Made by a program: the position numbers and the translations under genes | Source: Pseudomonadota bacterium | GTDB lineage: Bacteria > Pseudomonadota > Gammaproteobacteria > Steroidobacterales > Steroidobacteraceae | Assembly: GCA_021815905.1 (NCBI GenBank) | Contig: JAKAZP010000217.1 | Coordinates: 1 to 5,113 of the forward strand | Length of the DNA: 5,113 nucleotides | Direction: 5' to 3' | Notes under the pieces: model-generated | Told to the model about the DNA's origin: nothing | Database searches by the model: none | The model's input: only the letters and a program-made list of their open reading frames with translations | Shown: positions 1 through 5,113 of the stretch, in pieces | Numbering within the stretch: position 1 is the first letter of the stretch | Layout of the letters: every line of letters begins with the position of its first letter

Positions 1-344
1 TCGAGGGGGGAGAGATGGCCCATCAGCACGAAGTACCGCCCGCGATAGCTTCCCGAATGCTCGATCGCCACCACATCCGCCGGCGACTCGACCGCGCACA
101 GGAGCGAGGCCTCGCGTTGCGGTGCGACGCAGATCGCACACAGGTCCTCCTCGGTGAGCATGCGGCAGCGCCCGCAGCGCTTGACCGACCCGAGGGCCTC
201 CTCGAGTGCCTGGGCGAGCGAGCGTGCGGCCGGCCGGCCCTCCTGGAGAAGGTGGAACGCCATTCGCTGCGCGGTCTTCGGGCCGACACCGGGCAGCGAG
301 CGCAGCGCCTCGATCAGCCGGCCAAGCCTCGGCGAGTGCTTCAT
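1..344 (-). CDS. recR: Recombination mediator protein RecR (5' part, cut by the window edge)
   Basis: The first 114 codons are present. RecR works with RecO (and RecF) to load RecA on gapped single-stranded DNA covered by SSB. The translation shows the N-terminal helix-hairpin-helix [17 protein letters not shown] (residues 18-34). A four-cysteine zinc finger follows (Cys57, Cys60, Cys69, Cys72, with the typical [10 protein letters not shown] context). The start of the Toprim domain is also visible ([20 protein letters not shown], residues 81-100, Glu85 as the expected acidic residue). The family is about 200 residues, so roughly the last 85 lie outside. The ATG at 344 is preceded by GGTGAGAG, an acceptable ribosome site six bases upstream, and the protein begins as RecR proteins usually do. 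It is the last visible gene of the dnaX-ybaB-recR cluster, 118 bp after ybaB. Identification is firm. Confidence 0.96.
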   Translation of the reverse strand, partial: MKHSPRLGRLIEALRSLPGVGPKTAQRMAFHLLQEGRPAARSLAQALEEALGSVKRCGRCRMLTEEDLCAICVAPQREASLLCAVESPADVVAIEHSGSYRGRYFVLMGHLSPL

Positions 345-384
345 GGGACTCTCACCGGCGCAGAGCCGTGCCCACCGTGGCAGA

Positions 385-425
385 GGGCGCGCGGCGGGCA
401 AAAGTCGCGCCTTTGACCCGCGCCC
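385..425 (-). other. Long hairpin between ybaB and recR
   Basis: On the minus-strand transcript, GGGCGC (425-420) pairs perfectly with GCGCCC (390-385). Inside it, GGGTCAAAG pairs with CTTTTGCCC (eight of nine positions, one of them G-U), closing a six-base loop GCGCGA. A five-base bulge lies on the 3' side. The structure sits in the 118-bp gap between the ybaB stop and the recR start. No run of U follows, so it is not a standard intrinsic terminator. It could act as an RNA-stability or processing element, or partly attenuate recR. The pairing is seen in the sequence; the role is inferred. Confidence 0.4.
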
Positions 426-462
426 AAGAGCGTCGCGACAGGATGGCCGATCCCGAGCATGT

Positions 463-786
463 TTAAAAAGGCAATTTCATCCCCGGGGGCAGCTGCAGCC
501 CCGCGGTGACGGAAGCCATCTTCTCCTGAACGCGCGCCTCCACTTTGTGCACGGCGTCGTTCACTGCCGCCGCGATCAGGTCCTCGAGCATCTCGCGGTC
601 CTCGCCGACCACCGCGGGCTCGATCTGCACGCGCCGCGTCTCGTGCCGCCCGCTCATGGTCACCTTGACCATGCCGCCGCCGGCCTCGCCCACGACCTCG
701 ATGGCGGCGATCTCCTCCTGGACCTTCTGCATGTTGGCCTGCATGGCCTGCGCCTGCTTCATGAGGTTGTTGAAATTACCTCGCAT
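463..786 (-). CDS. ybaB: YbaB/EbfC-family nucleoid-associated DNA-binding protein
   Basis: A 107-residue protein, close to the usual size of the family (E. coli YbaB has 109). Members are small dimeric, tweezer-shaped DNA-binding proteins associated with the nucleoid. Family hallmarks are visible: [20 protein letters not shown] at the N terminus, which begins a long charged helix; the [17 protein letters not shown] strand region (residues 33-49); the [13 protein letters not shown] helix (67-79); and the C-terminal [11 protein letters not shown]. The ATG at 786 has a good ribosome site, GAGGAG, seven bases upstream. It starts 19 bp after the dnaX stop and is followed by recR, the conserved dnaX-ybaB-recR order, so co-transcription with dnaX is likely. 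The stop is TAA at 465-463. Identification is firm. Confidence 0.96.
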   Translation of the reverse strand: MRGNFNNLMKQAQAMQANMQKVQEEIAAIEVVGEAGGGMVKVTMSGRHETRRVQIEPAVVGEDREMLEDLIAAAVNDAVHKVEARVQEKMASVTAGLQLPPGMKLPF

Positions 787-805
787 GAGATCGCTCCTCG
801 ACTGC

Positions 806-2422
806 CTACTTTGATGGGCGAACGCTCTCGGGCAGCACCGTGGCGCCGAAGCGCTCGCGAAAGCCCCGCACGCCGGGATCCGCCTCGAATGCCCGCCGGG
901 CGCCCTCGAGCTCCTCGAGCGAGGCGCGCTCTCCGGCCTGCGCCGGTGTCTCGGCCTGCGGCACCGCCGCCGAGAACTCGATGCGGACGGCCTGCCCGAA
1001 GTGCTTCGACAATGCCTGCGTGAGCTTCTCCTCGAGCGAGGGCGTGCGCATGGATTTGCTGCGCGGGTCGAGCGCGAGCCGCACCAAGGCCCCGTCGCGT
1101 CCGAGCAGCGCGCAATGGCTCGCCAGCTGCCGGGCGGCCCCCAGCAGATCGAGCGCGGCGACGATCGAGCCCCACTCATCGCTGGCGTGCGCTGCGCTTG
1201 CCGCTCCTGCGGGCGCGCCAGGCGCGCCGCCACGATCGGCCGCCGGCTCGAGTGCCGCCCGGCCCGAGCCGGCCCCGCTGGTCGCGGAGCTCGAGCCCGC
1301 GGCACCGCTCCTGCGCACGGTCCCGGCCGCGGCCTGCGGCCGGAAGGCCACCATTCTGAGCAGCGTCATCTCGAAGCCTGCGCGAGGGTCGGGCGCGAGC
1401 GCCAGGTCGCGCCGTCCGACGATCGCCGTCTGATAGTAGAGCTGCACGTCCTCGGGGGCGATCTCGCGCGCGAGGCGCTCGATCAGCTCGCTCGGGTACA
1501 GCTCGTCGCCTTCGAAGTCGCTCACCACCTGCCGCGTGGCGACACGCACGAGGAGCGAGGCCAGCTCATCGAGCAGCTGTCCGTAATCGGGAGCCCACTG
1601 CTCGAGCGCCTGGGCGGCCCGCAGCAGCTCCGCGGCATCGACCGCGACGAGCCGCTCGGCGATCCGCACCACGTGATCGCGGGAGACGGTGCCGAGCATG
1701 GCGCGCGCCTCCGCCTCGCCGGCGCGGCCGCCGCCGAATGCGATGAGCTGGTCGAGCAGGGACAGGGCGTCGCGCAGACTCCCGTCCGCCGCCTGGGCGA
1801 GGAGGGAAAGACCCGCCGGCTCGAAGCCGATCCCCTCGCGCTCGAGGATGGCGCGCAGATGCTCGGCGATCTGCGCGCTCGGGATGCGCTTCAGATTGAA
1901 CTGCAGGCAACGCGACAGCACGGTCACCGGCAGCTTCTGCGGGTCGGTCGTCGCCAGCAGGAATTTGACGTGCGGCGGCGGCTCCTCGAGCGTCTTCAGC
2001 AGCGCGTTGAACGAATGCGTCGAGAGCATGTGCACCTCGTCGATGAGGTACACCTTGTACCGGCCGCGCGTCGGCGCATATTGCACGTTGTCGAGCAGCT
2101 CGCGCGTGTCGTCGACCTTGGTGCGCGAGGCGGCGTCGACCTCGATGAGATCGATGAAGCGTCCCGCGTCGATCTCGCGGCAGCTCGCGCATTCACCGCA
2201 CGGCTCGGGCGTGACGCCCCGCTCGCAGTTGAGGCATTTGGCGAGGATGCGCGCGATCGTGGTCTTGCCCACGCCGCGGGTTCCGGTGAACAGAAACGCG
2301 TGATGAATGCGGCCGGTCTCGAGCGCGTTCACCAGGGCGCGGCGCACGTGGTCCTGGCCGACCAGCTGGCCGAAGGTCCTCGGCCGCCACTTGCGCGCGA
2401 GCGCCGTATAGCTTTCGGTCAT
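806..2422 (-). CDS. dnaX: DNA polymerase III subunit tau (clamp loader, DnaX)
   Basis: A 538-residue AAA+ clamp-loader subunit that, with delta and delta', loads the beta sliding clamp and couples polymerase cores at the fork. It starts [20 protein letters not shown], typical of the family. Visible motifs are Walker A GTRGVGKT (47-54), zinc cysteines Cys66, Cys75, Cys78 and Cys81, Walker [11 protein letters not shown] (124-133, Asp128/Glu129), sensor 1 LLATTD (155-160), the SRC arginine finger (170-172) and sensor 2 [12 protein letters not shown] (214-225). Domain III ends near residue 360. A low-complexity Ala/Gly/Ser linker (about 363-412) leads to a C-terminal tau domain (about 416-538). 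E. coli tau is 643 residues, so the linker and domain IV region are shortened here. No A-AAA-AAG slippery heptamer is seen in the linker coding region. The ATG at 2422 has only a weak GAGAG just upstream and lies 23 bp after the SRP RNA. Confidence 0.98.
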   Translation of the reverse strand: MTESYTALARKWRPRTFGQLVGQDHVRRALVNALETGRIHHAFLFTGTRGVGKTTIARILAKCLNCERGVTPEPCGECASCREIDAGRFIDLIEVDAASRTKVDDTRELLDNVQYAPTRGRYKVYLIDEVHMLSTHSFNALLKTLEEPPPHVKFLLATTDPQKLPVTVLSRCLQFNLKRIPSAQIAEHLRAILEREGIGFEPAGLSLLAQAADGSLRDALSLLDQLIAFGGGRAGEAEARAMLGTVSRDHVVRIAERLVAVDAAELLRAAQALEQWAPDYGQLLDELASLLVRVATRQVVSDFEGDELYPSELIERLAREIAPEDVQLYYQTAIVGRRDLALAPDPRAGFEMTLLRMVAFRPQAAAGTVRRSGAAGSSSATSGAGSGRAALEPAADRGGAPGAPAGAASAAHASDEWGSIVAALDLLGAARQLASHCALLGRDGALVRLALDPRSKSMRTPSLEEKLTQALSKHFGQAVRIEFSAAVPQAETPAQAGERASLEELEGARRAFEADPGVRGFRERFGATVLPESVRPSK

Positions 2423-2445
2423 CTCTCAGGGCCTTCGTAGGTGGA

Positions 2446-2558
2446 GGCGGCCCGTATCAGCGAAAGCTCCGGCACCCGACATCGCCGCTGCCGCTGCTGC
2501 CTTCCGGCCCTGACGGGGTTCACGACGGGTCGTCGCGGAGTAGCCGACACGGGCCACC
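2446..2558 (-). ncRNA. ffs: Small signal recognition particle RNA (4.5S RNA type)
   Basis: The RNA scaffold of SRP binds Ffh and targets nascent membrane proteins to FtsY. The minus strand carries the domain IV signature: GTCAGGGCCGGAAGGCAGCA, with the GGAA tetraloop at 2505-2502 closed by GCC/GGC, flanked by the symmetric and asymmetric internal loops that bind Ffh. The two ends close in a 16-bp terminal helix: 2558-2543 pairs with 2461-2446, with 13 Watson-Crick and three G-U pairs. An inner CTCCG/CGGAG helix is also visible. The span of about 113 nt matches E. coli 4.5S RNA (114 nt), so this is the short type without an Alu domain. Ends are set from the terminal helix and may be off by a few bases. 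It lies between tRNA-Ser and dnaX, a common location in this group. No U-rich terminator follows it, so read-through into dnaX is plausible. Confidence 0.95.
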
Positions 2559-2583
2559 ATGGACTTCAAATGCTGCCGCTGAC

Positions 2584-2724
<141 letters not shown>

Positions 2725-2736
2725 GCGCGCTGCGCC

Positions 2737-2742
2737 ATGATA
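2737..2742 (-). promoter_or_regulatory. Possible -10 box for tRNA-Ser / SRP RNA
   Basis: TATCAT on the minus strand lies 12 bp before the mature tRNA-Ser 5' end and is followed by a very GC-rich discriminator (GGCGCAGCGCGC), as is common at stable-RNA promoters. No recognisable -35 hexamer is found 16-18 bp upstream, so this is weak. The 58-bp gap (2725-2782) also holds the 12-bp palindrome GCCGGGCCCGGC (2760-2771) without a U-run. Confidence 0.25.
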
Positions 2743-2782
2743 CTACGGCCGCTTCGGTCGCCGGGCCCGGCTCCAGGCGAGC

Positions 2783-3082
2783 TCAGGCCGGGGGTACCCC
2801 GGGCGCGTGCGGCACTTCGTACGAGGGCGGAGCGTCGAGGCACGGATCCTTCGGGCCCGGCGGCGGCGGTACCGGACCCTTGATCTTCGGGATGTCGAGC
2901 GAATGGCTCGTGTCGGGCGCGTCCAGGCCCACGGGAATCCTGAGCGGCGGAATGCTCCCGGCACTCATGTAGGGCGCCGGCTTGTTGCAGCTCGAGGGGC
3001 GCAGCATGCGGTGAAACGTGTGGCAACCGGAAAGCGCGAGCAGCACGGCCGCGCCGAGAGCCCACGAGGCTCTGAACTTCAT
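2783..3082 (-). CDS. Small Pro-rich lipoprotein at the bamC position
   Basis: A 99-residue protein with a clear lipoprotein signal: MKF-R, a hydrophobic stretch (residues 7-17) and lipobox LSGC with Cys20 as the lipidated residue. His21 follows rather than Asp, so outer-membrane sorting is expected. The mature part is about 80 residues, Pro-rich and without a visible globular domain, with further cysteines at 32 and 81. The segment IPPLRIPVGLDAPDTSHSLD (44-63) followed by IP resembles the extended N-terminal lasso of BamC (PPL-x-(I/V)-P-x-G-L...IP), which in E. coli binds BamD. The two helix-grip domains of full BamC (about 340 residues) are absent. It follows dapA by 21 bp, as bamC does in E. 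coli, and has a strong ribosome site, AGGAG, six bases before the ATG at 3082. Lipoprotein status is firm; a Bam-complex role is inference from position and one motif. Confidence 0.85.
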   Translation of the reverse strand: MKFRASWALGAAVLLALSGCHTFHRMLRPSSCNKPAPYMSAGSIPPLRIPVGLDAPDTSHSLDIPKIKGPVPPPPGPKDPCLDAPPSYEVPHAPGVPPA

Positions 3083-3103
3083 TCGACACTCCTGGTTCAA
3101 TAC

Positions 3104-3982
3104 CTAATCGAGCGAGCCCGCCGCCTCGAGCGCCGCGAGCACCGCCGGCTGATGAGCCTCGGCGAGCTCCGTGAGCGGCAGGCGGATGCCGCGTTCGATC
3201 CGCCCGAGCCTGGCGAGCGCCCACTTGGCGGGAATGGGGTTGGCCTCGAGAAACAGCGCCCGGTGCACACCGGCGAGCGCCGCATCGAGCCGCTCCGCCT
3301 CCGCCGCATCGCCACGCCGCGCCGCGGCGACCATCGCCGCCATGGCCCCCGGGGCCACGTTGGCCGTCACCGAAATGACGCCCCGGGCGCCGGCGAGAAT
3401 CGCCTCCCGGGCCGTCGCATCGTCCCCGCTCAGCACGCTGAAGCCCGGCCGGCAGGTTCCGAGGAGCTCGCGAACCCGCTCCGCCCCCGGTACCGCCTCT
3501 TTGACTGCGACCACCTGCGGGAGTTGCGACAACCGCCCGACGGTCGCCGGCAGCATATCCACCGCCGTGCGGCTCGGCACGTTGTAGAGGATCAGCGGCT
3601 TGCCCGAGGCCTCGGCCGCCGCCCGGAAATGCCGGTAGAGCCCTTCCTGCGGCGGACGATTGTACGCCGGCGTGACCACGAGAATCCCGTCGATGGGCAG
3701 CTCGGAGAGCCATTTGACGCGCGCCACGGTGCTCGCGGTGCTGCTCGTGCCGGCGCCCGCGATGACCGCGACCCGATGGCGGCCCTGCTCGCAGGCGCGG
3801 AGCGTCAGCTCGCGCAGCTCCGGCTCGGTCAAGGTCGGCGACTCCCCGGTCGTCCCGCCGACCACGATGCCGCTCGTGCCGCTCTGCGCATGCCAATCCA
3901 CCAGGCGCGCCCAGGCGGCCAGATCGATCGAGCCGTCGGCCCGCATGGGCGTGACGATTGCGACTAGACTGCCTGAGTACAT
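3104..3982 (-). CDS. dapA: 4-hydroxy-tetrahydrodipicolinate synthase (DapA)
   Basis: A 292-residue TIM-barrel aldolase that condenses pyruvate with aspartate semialdehyde, the first committed step to diaminopimelate and lysine; length equals E. coli DapA. It starts MYSGSLVAIVTPM and aligns with E. coli without gaps through the active site. The Schiff-base Lys161 (VAVKEA), the triad Thr44, Tyr107 and Tyr133 (ILYNVPSR), substrate-binding Arg138, and the VGGTTGES and LSGDDA motifs are all present. The lysine-inhibition residues of the E. coli enzyme are largely replaced: His53 is Glu, His56 is Leu, Asn80 is Ser, Glu84 is Ser and Tyr106 is Ala. Feedback inhibition is therefore predicted weak or absent. 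The ATG at 3982 gives the family N terminus but has only a weak ribosome site (AGAG); the frame stays open upstream into gcvR antisense, which is not coding. It is divergent from gcvR and followed by the lipoprotein gene. Confidence 0.96.
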   Translation of the reverse strand: MYSGSLVAIVTPMRADGSIDLAAWARLVDWHAQSGTSGIVVGGTTGESPTLTEPELRELTLRACEQGRHRVAVIAGAGTSSTASTVARVKWLSELPIDGILVVTPAYNRPPQEGLYRHFRAAAEASGKPLILYNVPSRTAVDMLPATVGRLSQLPQVVAVKEAVPGAERVRELLGTCRPGFSVLSGDDATAREAILAGARGVISVTANVAPGAMAAMVAAARRGDAAEAERLDAALAGVHRALFLEANPIPAKWALARLGRIERGIRLPLTELAEAHQPAVLAALEAAGSLD

Positions 3983-3998
3983 TCGAGCTCTGGATGCG

Positions 3999-4021
3999 GC
4001 GGCGCGAAGCCGCGAAGTATA
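3999..4021 (-). promoter_or_regulatory. Possible dapA promoter -10 and leader hairpin
   Basis: TATACT (4021-4016) matches five of six bases of the sigma-70 -10 box and would give a leader of about 27 nt. No good -35 is seen at 16-18 bp. Just downstream, GCGGC/GCCGC (3999-4003 and 4009-4013) can form a small hairpin with a five-base loop within the leader. The element is inferred from sequence match only. Confidence 0.3.
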
Positions 4022-4083
4022 TCCGCTCTTCGCCGCCCCTAGCCTTCGGATCAGGCCAAAGGCAGCCATCCGTGCGCGGACCG

Positions 4084-4112
4084 TCGCCAGCGAGCGGCTC
4101 TCCCGGTACACT
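4084..4112 (+). promoter_or_regulatory. Possible gcvR-bcp promoter
   Basis: TCGCCA (4084-4089) and TACACT (4107-4112) each match four of six sigma-70 consensus bases and are exactly 17 bp apart. A start near 4119 would leave a leader of about 33 nt before the gcvR ATG. It would make the in-frame GTG at 4124 an unlikely start, since only a few bases of leader would precede it. In GC-rich DNA such partial matches are common. Confidence 0.3.
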
Positions 4113-4151
4113 CCGCCGAGCACCGTGGAACCCGATCGCCCCACAGAACCG

Positions 4152-4682
4152 ATGAAGCAGCACCTGGCCATTTCGGCGATCGGCAGCGACCGCACGGGGA
4201 TGGTCCACGAGCTGACGCGAGTGGTGAGCGAGTGCGGCGGCAACATCACCGAGAGCCGCATGGCGACGCTCGGCACCGAGTTCGCGATGCTGCTGCTCGT
4301 CTCGGGCAACTGGCACGCCCTCGCCAAGCTCGAAACCGAGCTCAAGCGTCTCTCAGAGACGAGCAGCCTCAGCGTGCACCTGAAGCGCACGGAGCCGCGC
4401 ACCGCGCGCACGGACATGCTGCCGTACTCGATCGACGTGGTCTGCCTCGATCAGACGGGTATCGTCTCCGGGCTCGCGGGATTCTTCGCCACCCGGGGAA
4501 TCGACATCGCGGAGGTCTCGACGCGCAGCTATCCCGCCGCCCATACCGGCGCGCCGATGTTCTCGGTGCAGATGATCGTCAACGTCCCGAGCCGCATCCA
4601 TGTGGCGCACCTGCGCGAGGAATTCATGGAGTTCTGCGACTCGCTCAATCTCGATGCCATCCTCGAACCGGTGAAATCCTAG
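4152..4682 (+). CDS. gcvR: Glycine cleavage system regulator GcvR-like, two ACT domains
   Basis: A 176-residue protein made of two ACT domains (about 4-80 and 92-172). In E. coli GcvR binds GcvA and, when glycine is low, keeps the gcvTHP operon repressed; it has no DNA-binding domain of its own, and none is seen here. The first domain reads LAISAIGSDRTGMVHELTRV then SECGGNITESRMATLGTEFA, closely following E. coli GcvR (GADRPGIV, CGCNIEDSRLAMLGEEF). The second has DVVCLDQTGIVSGLAGFFAT and the GIDIAEVSTRSYPA strand. The position between divergent dapA and bcp is the E. coli arrangement. The ATG at 4152 starts at the family position but has no clear ribosome site; an in-frame GTG at 4124 would add nine residues and is no better. 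No gcv genes are in view, so the regulatory target is inferred from the family. Confidence 0.92.
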   Translation: MKQHLAISAIGSDRTGMVHELTRVVSECGGNITESRMATLGTEFAMLLLVSGNWHALAKLETELKRLSETSSLSVHLKRTEPRTARTDMLPYSIDVVCLDQTGIVSGLAGFFATRGIDIAEVSTRSYPAAHTGAPMFSVQMIVNVPSRIHVAHLREEFMEFCDSLNLDAILEPVKS

Positions 4683-4696
4683 GAATTCTCCCGACG

Positions 4697-5113
4697 ATGC
4701 CCAAGATCGCGCCCGGGGCCGCGGTGCCCGACTTCTCTCTGCCCGCCACGGACGGCGGCAGTTTCCGGCTGAAGAACGCGGCCGGCCATCCGCTGGTGAT
4801 CTATTTCTACCCGAAGGACATGACCTCCGGGTGCACGCGCGAGTCGCAGGACTTTCGCGATCTGCACGCCGCATTCCGCAAGGCCGGCGTCGAGGTGGTC
4901 GGGATCTCGCGCGACGGCGTCGCCTCGCACGAGAAATTCAGGACCCGGGAGCGGCTGCCGTTCGCGCTGCTGTCGGACGCGGACGAGAAGGTGTGCAAGC
5001 TGTTCGACGTCATCCGCGAGAAGAGTCTCTACGGCAGGAAGTACCTCGGCGTCGAGCGCAGCACCTTTCTGCTCGATGCCAAGGGCGTGCTGCGGCGCGA
5101 GTGGCGCAAGGTG
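4697..5113 (+). CDS. bcp: Thioredoxin-dependent thiol peroxidase, Bcp/PrxQ type (3' end cut off)
   Basis: The first 139 codons of a peroxiredoxin that reduces hydrogen peroxide and organic peroxides in the cytoplasm. The thioredoxin-fold start GAAVPDFSLPATDG (7-20) leads to IYFYPKDMTSGCTRES (35-50), with the PxxxTxxC active site Pro39, Thr43 and peroxidatic Cys46. Arg121 in GVERSTFLLD is the expected active-site arginine. The E. coli resolving cysteine five residues after the peroxidatic one is absent (Gln51). The only other cysteine visible is Cys100, in LLSDADEKVCKLFDVIREK, so the enzyme may work as a 1-Cys form or use a different partner. The family is about 155 residues, so roughly 15 are missing. 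The ATG at 4697 lies 14 bp after the gcvR stop with AGGA 12 bases upstream, suggesting one transcript with gcvR. Confidence 0.95.
   Translation, partial: MPKIAPGAAVPDFSLPATDGGSFRLKNAAGHPLVIYFYPKDMTSGCTRESQDFRDLHAAFRKAGVEVVGISRDGVASHEKFRTRERLPFALLSDADEKVCKLFDVIREKSLYGRKYLGVERSTFLLDAKGVLRREWRKV

Noticed and set aside
1001..2440. A 479-codon open frame on the plus strand antisense to dnaX
   Set aside because: It is the mirror of dnaX codons in high-GC DNA, rich in Arg/Ala/Gly without domains; dnaX on the other strand has every family motif.
3083..3100. TTG start for the lipoprotein at 3100
   Set aside because: The AGGAG ribosome site lies inside this extension, and the ATG at 3082 places a standard signal peptide directly after it.
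2807..3967. A 386-codon plus-strand open frame antisense to dapA and the lipoprotein gene
   Set aside because: Arg-rich shadow of dapA with no recognisable domain.
3660..4151. N-terminal extension of GcvR up to 3660
   Set aside because: The open frame continues upstream across dapA antisense, but homology to GcvR begins at the ATG at 4152.
3983..4417. N-terminal extension of DapA to 4417
   Set aside because: The extension is antisense to gcvR, while the ATG at 3982 gives exactly the family N terminus and length.

Overview
The window is GC-rich chromosomal DNA, almost certainly from a gammaproteobacterium. Two conserved gammaproteobacterial neighbourhoods lie side by side. One is tRNA-Ser - SRP RNA - dnaX - ybaB - recR. 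The other is the bamC-position lipoprotein - dapA, divergent from gcvR - bcp, which is the E. coli order. GcvR is largely a gammaproteobacterial protein. The high GC and the reduced lipoprotein at the bamC position suggest a lineage outside the Enterobacterales, perhaps near the Nevskiales, Steroidobacter or Xanthomonadales. The sequence alone does not fix the genus.

Minus strand, read from right to left. dapA (3982 to 3104) makes 4-hydroxy-tetrahydrodipicolinate synthase. It is followed after 21 bp by a 99-residue outer-membrane-type lipoprotein (3082 to 2783) sitting where bamC is found in E. coli. After 58 bp comes tRNA-Ser(GGA) with an encoded CCA (2724 to 2633), then the small bacterial SRP RNA (about 2558 to 2446). 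The DNA polymerase III clamp-loader gene dnaX (2422 to 806), the nucleoid-associated ybaB/ebfC (786 to 463) and the 5' part of recR (344 to the left edge) follow. All are co-oriented, and no convincing intrinsic terminator is visible between them.

Plus strand. gcvR (4152 to 4682), a two-ACT-domain regulator, diverges from dapA across a 169-bp intergenic region. It is followed 14 bp later by a bcp/PrxQ peroxiredoxin that runs off the right edge.

Functionally, dnaX-ybaB-recR is a replication and recombination cluster, dapA belongs to lysine/diaminopimelate synthesis, the lipoprotein is probably linked to outer-membrane assembly by position, and gcvR-bcp covers glycine-cleavage control and peroxide defence. 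No new multi-gene system is evident. The points most worth a second look are an orphan tRNA-like fragment antisense between the SRP RNA and tRNA-Ser, the shrunken BamC-like lipoprotein, a DapA lacking most of the lysine-inhibition site, and a strong hairpin between ybaB and recR.
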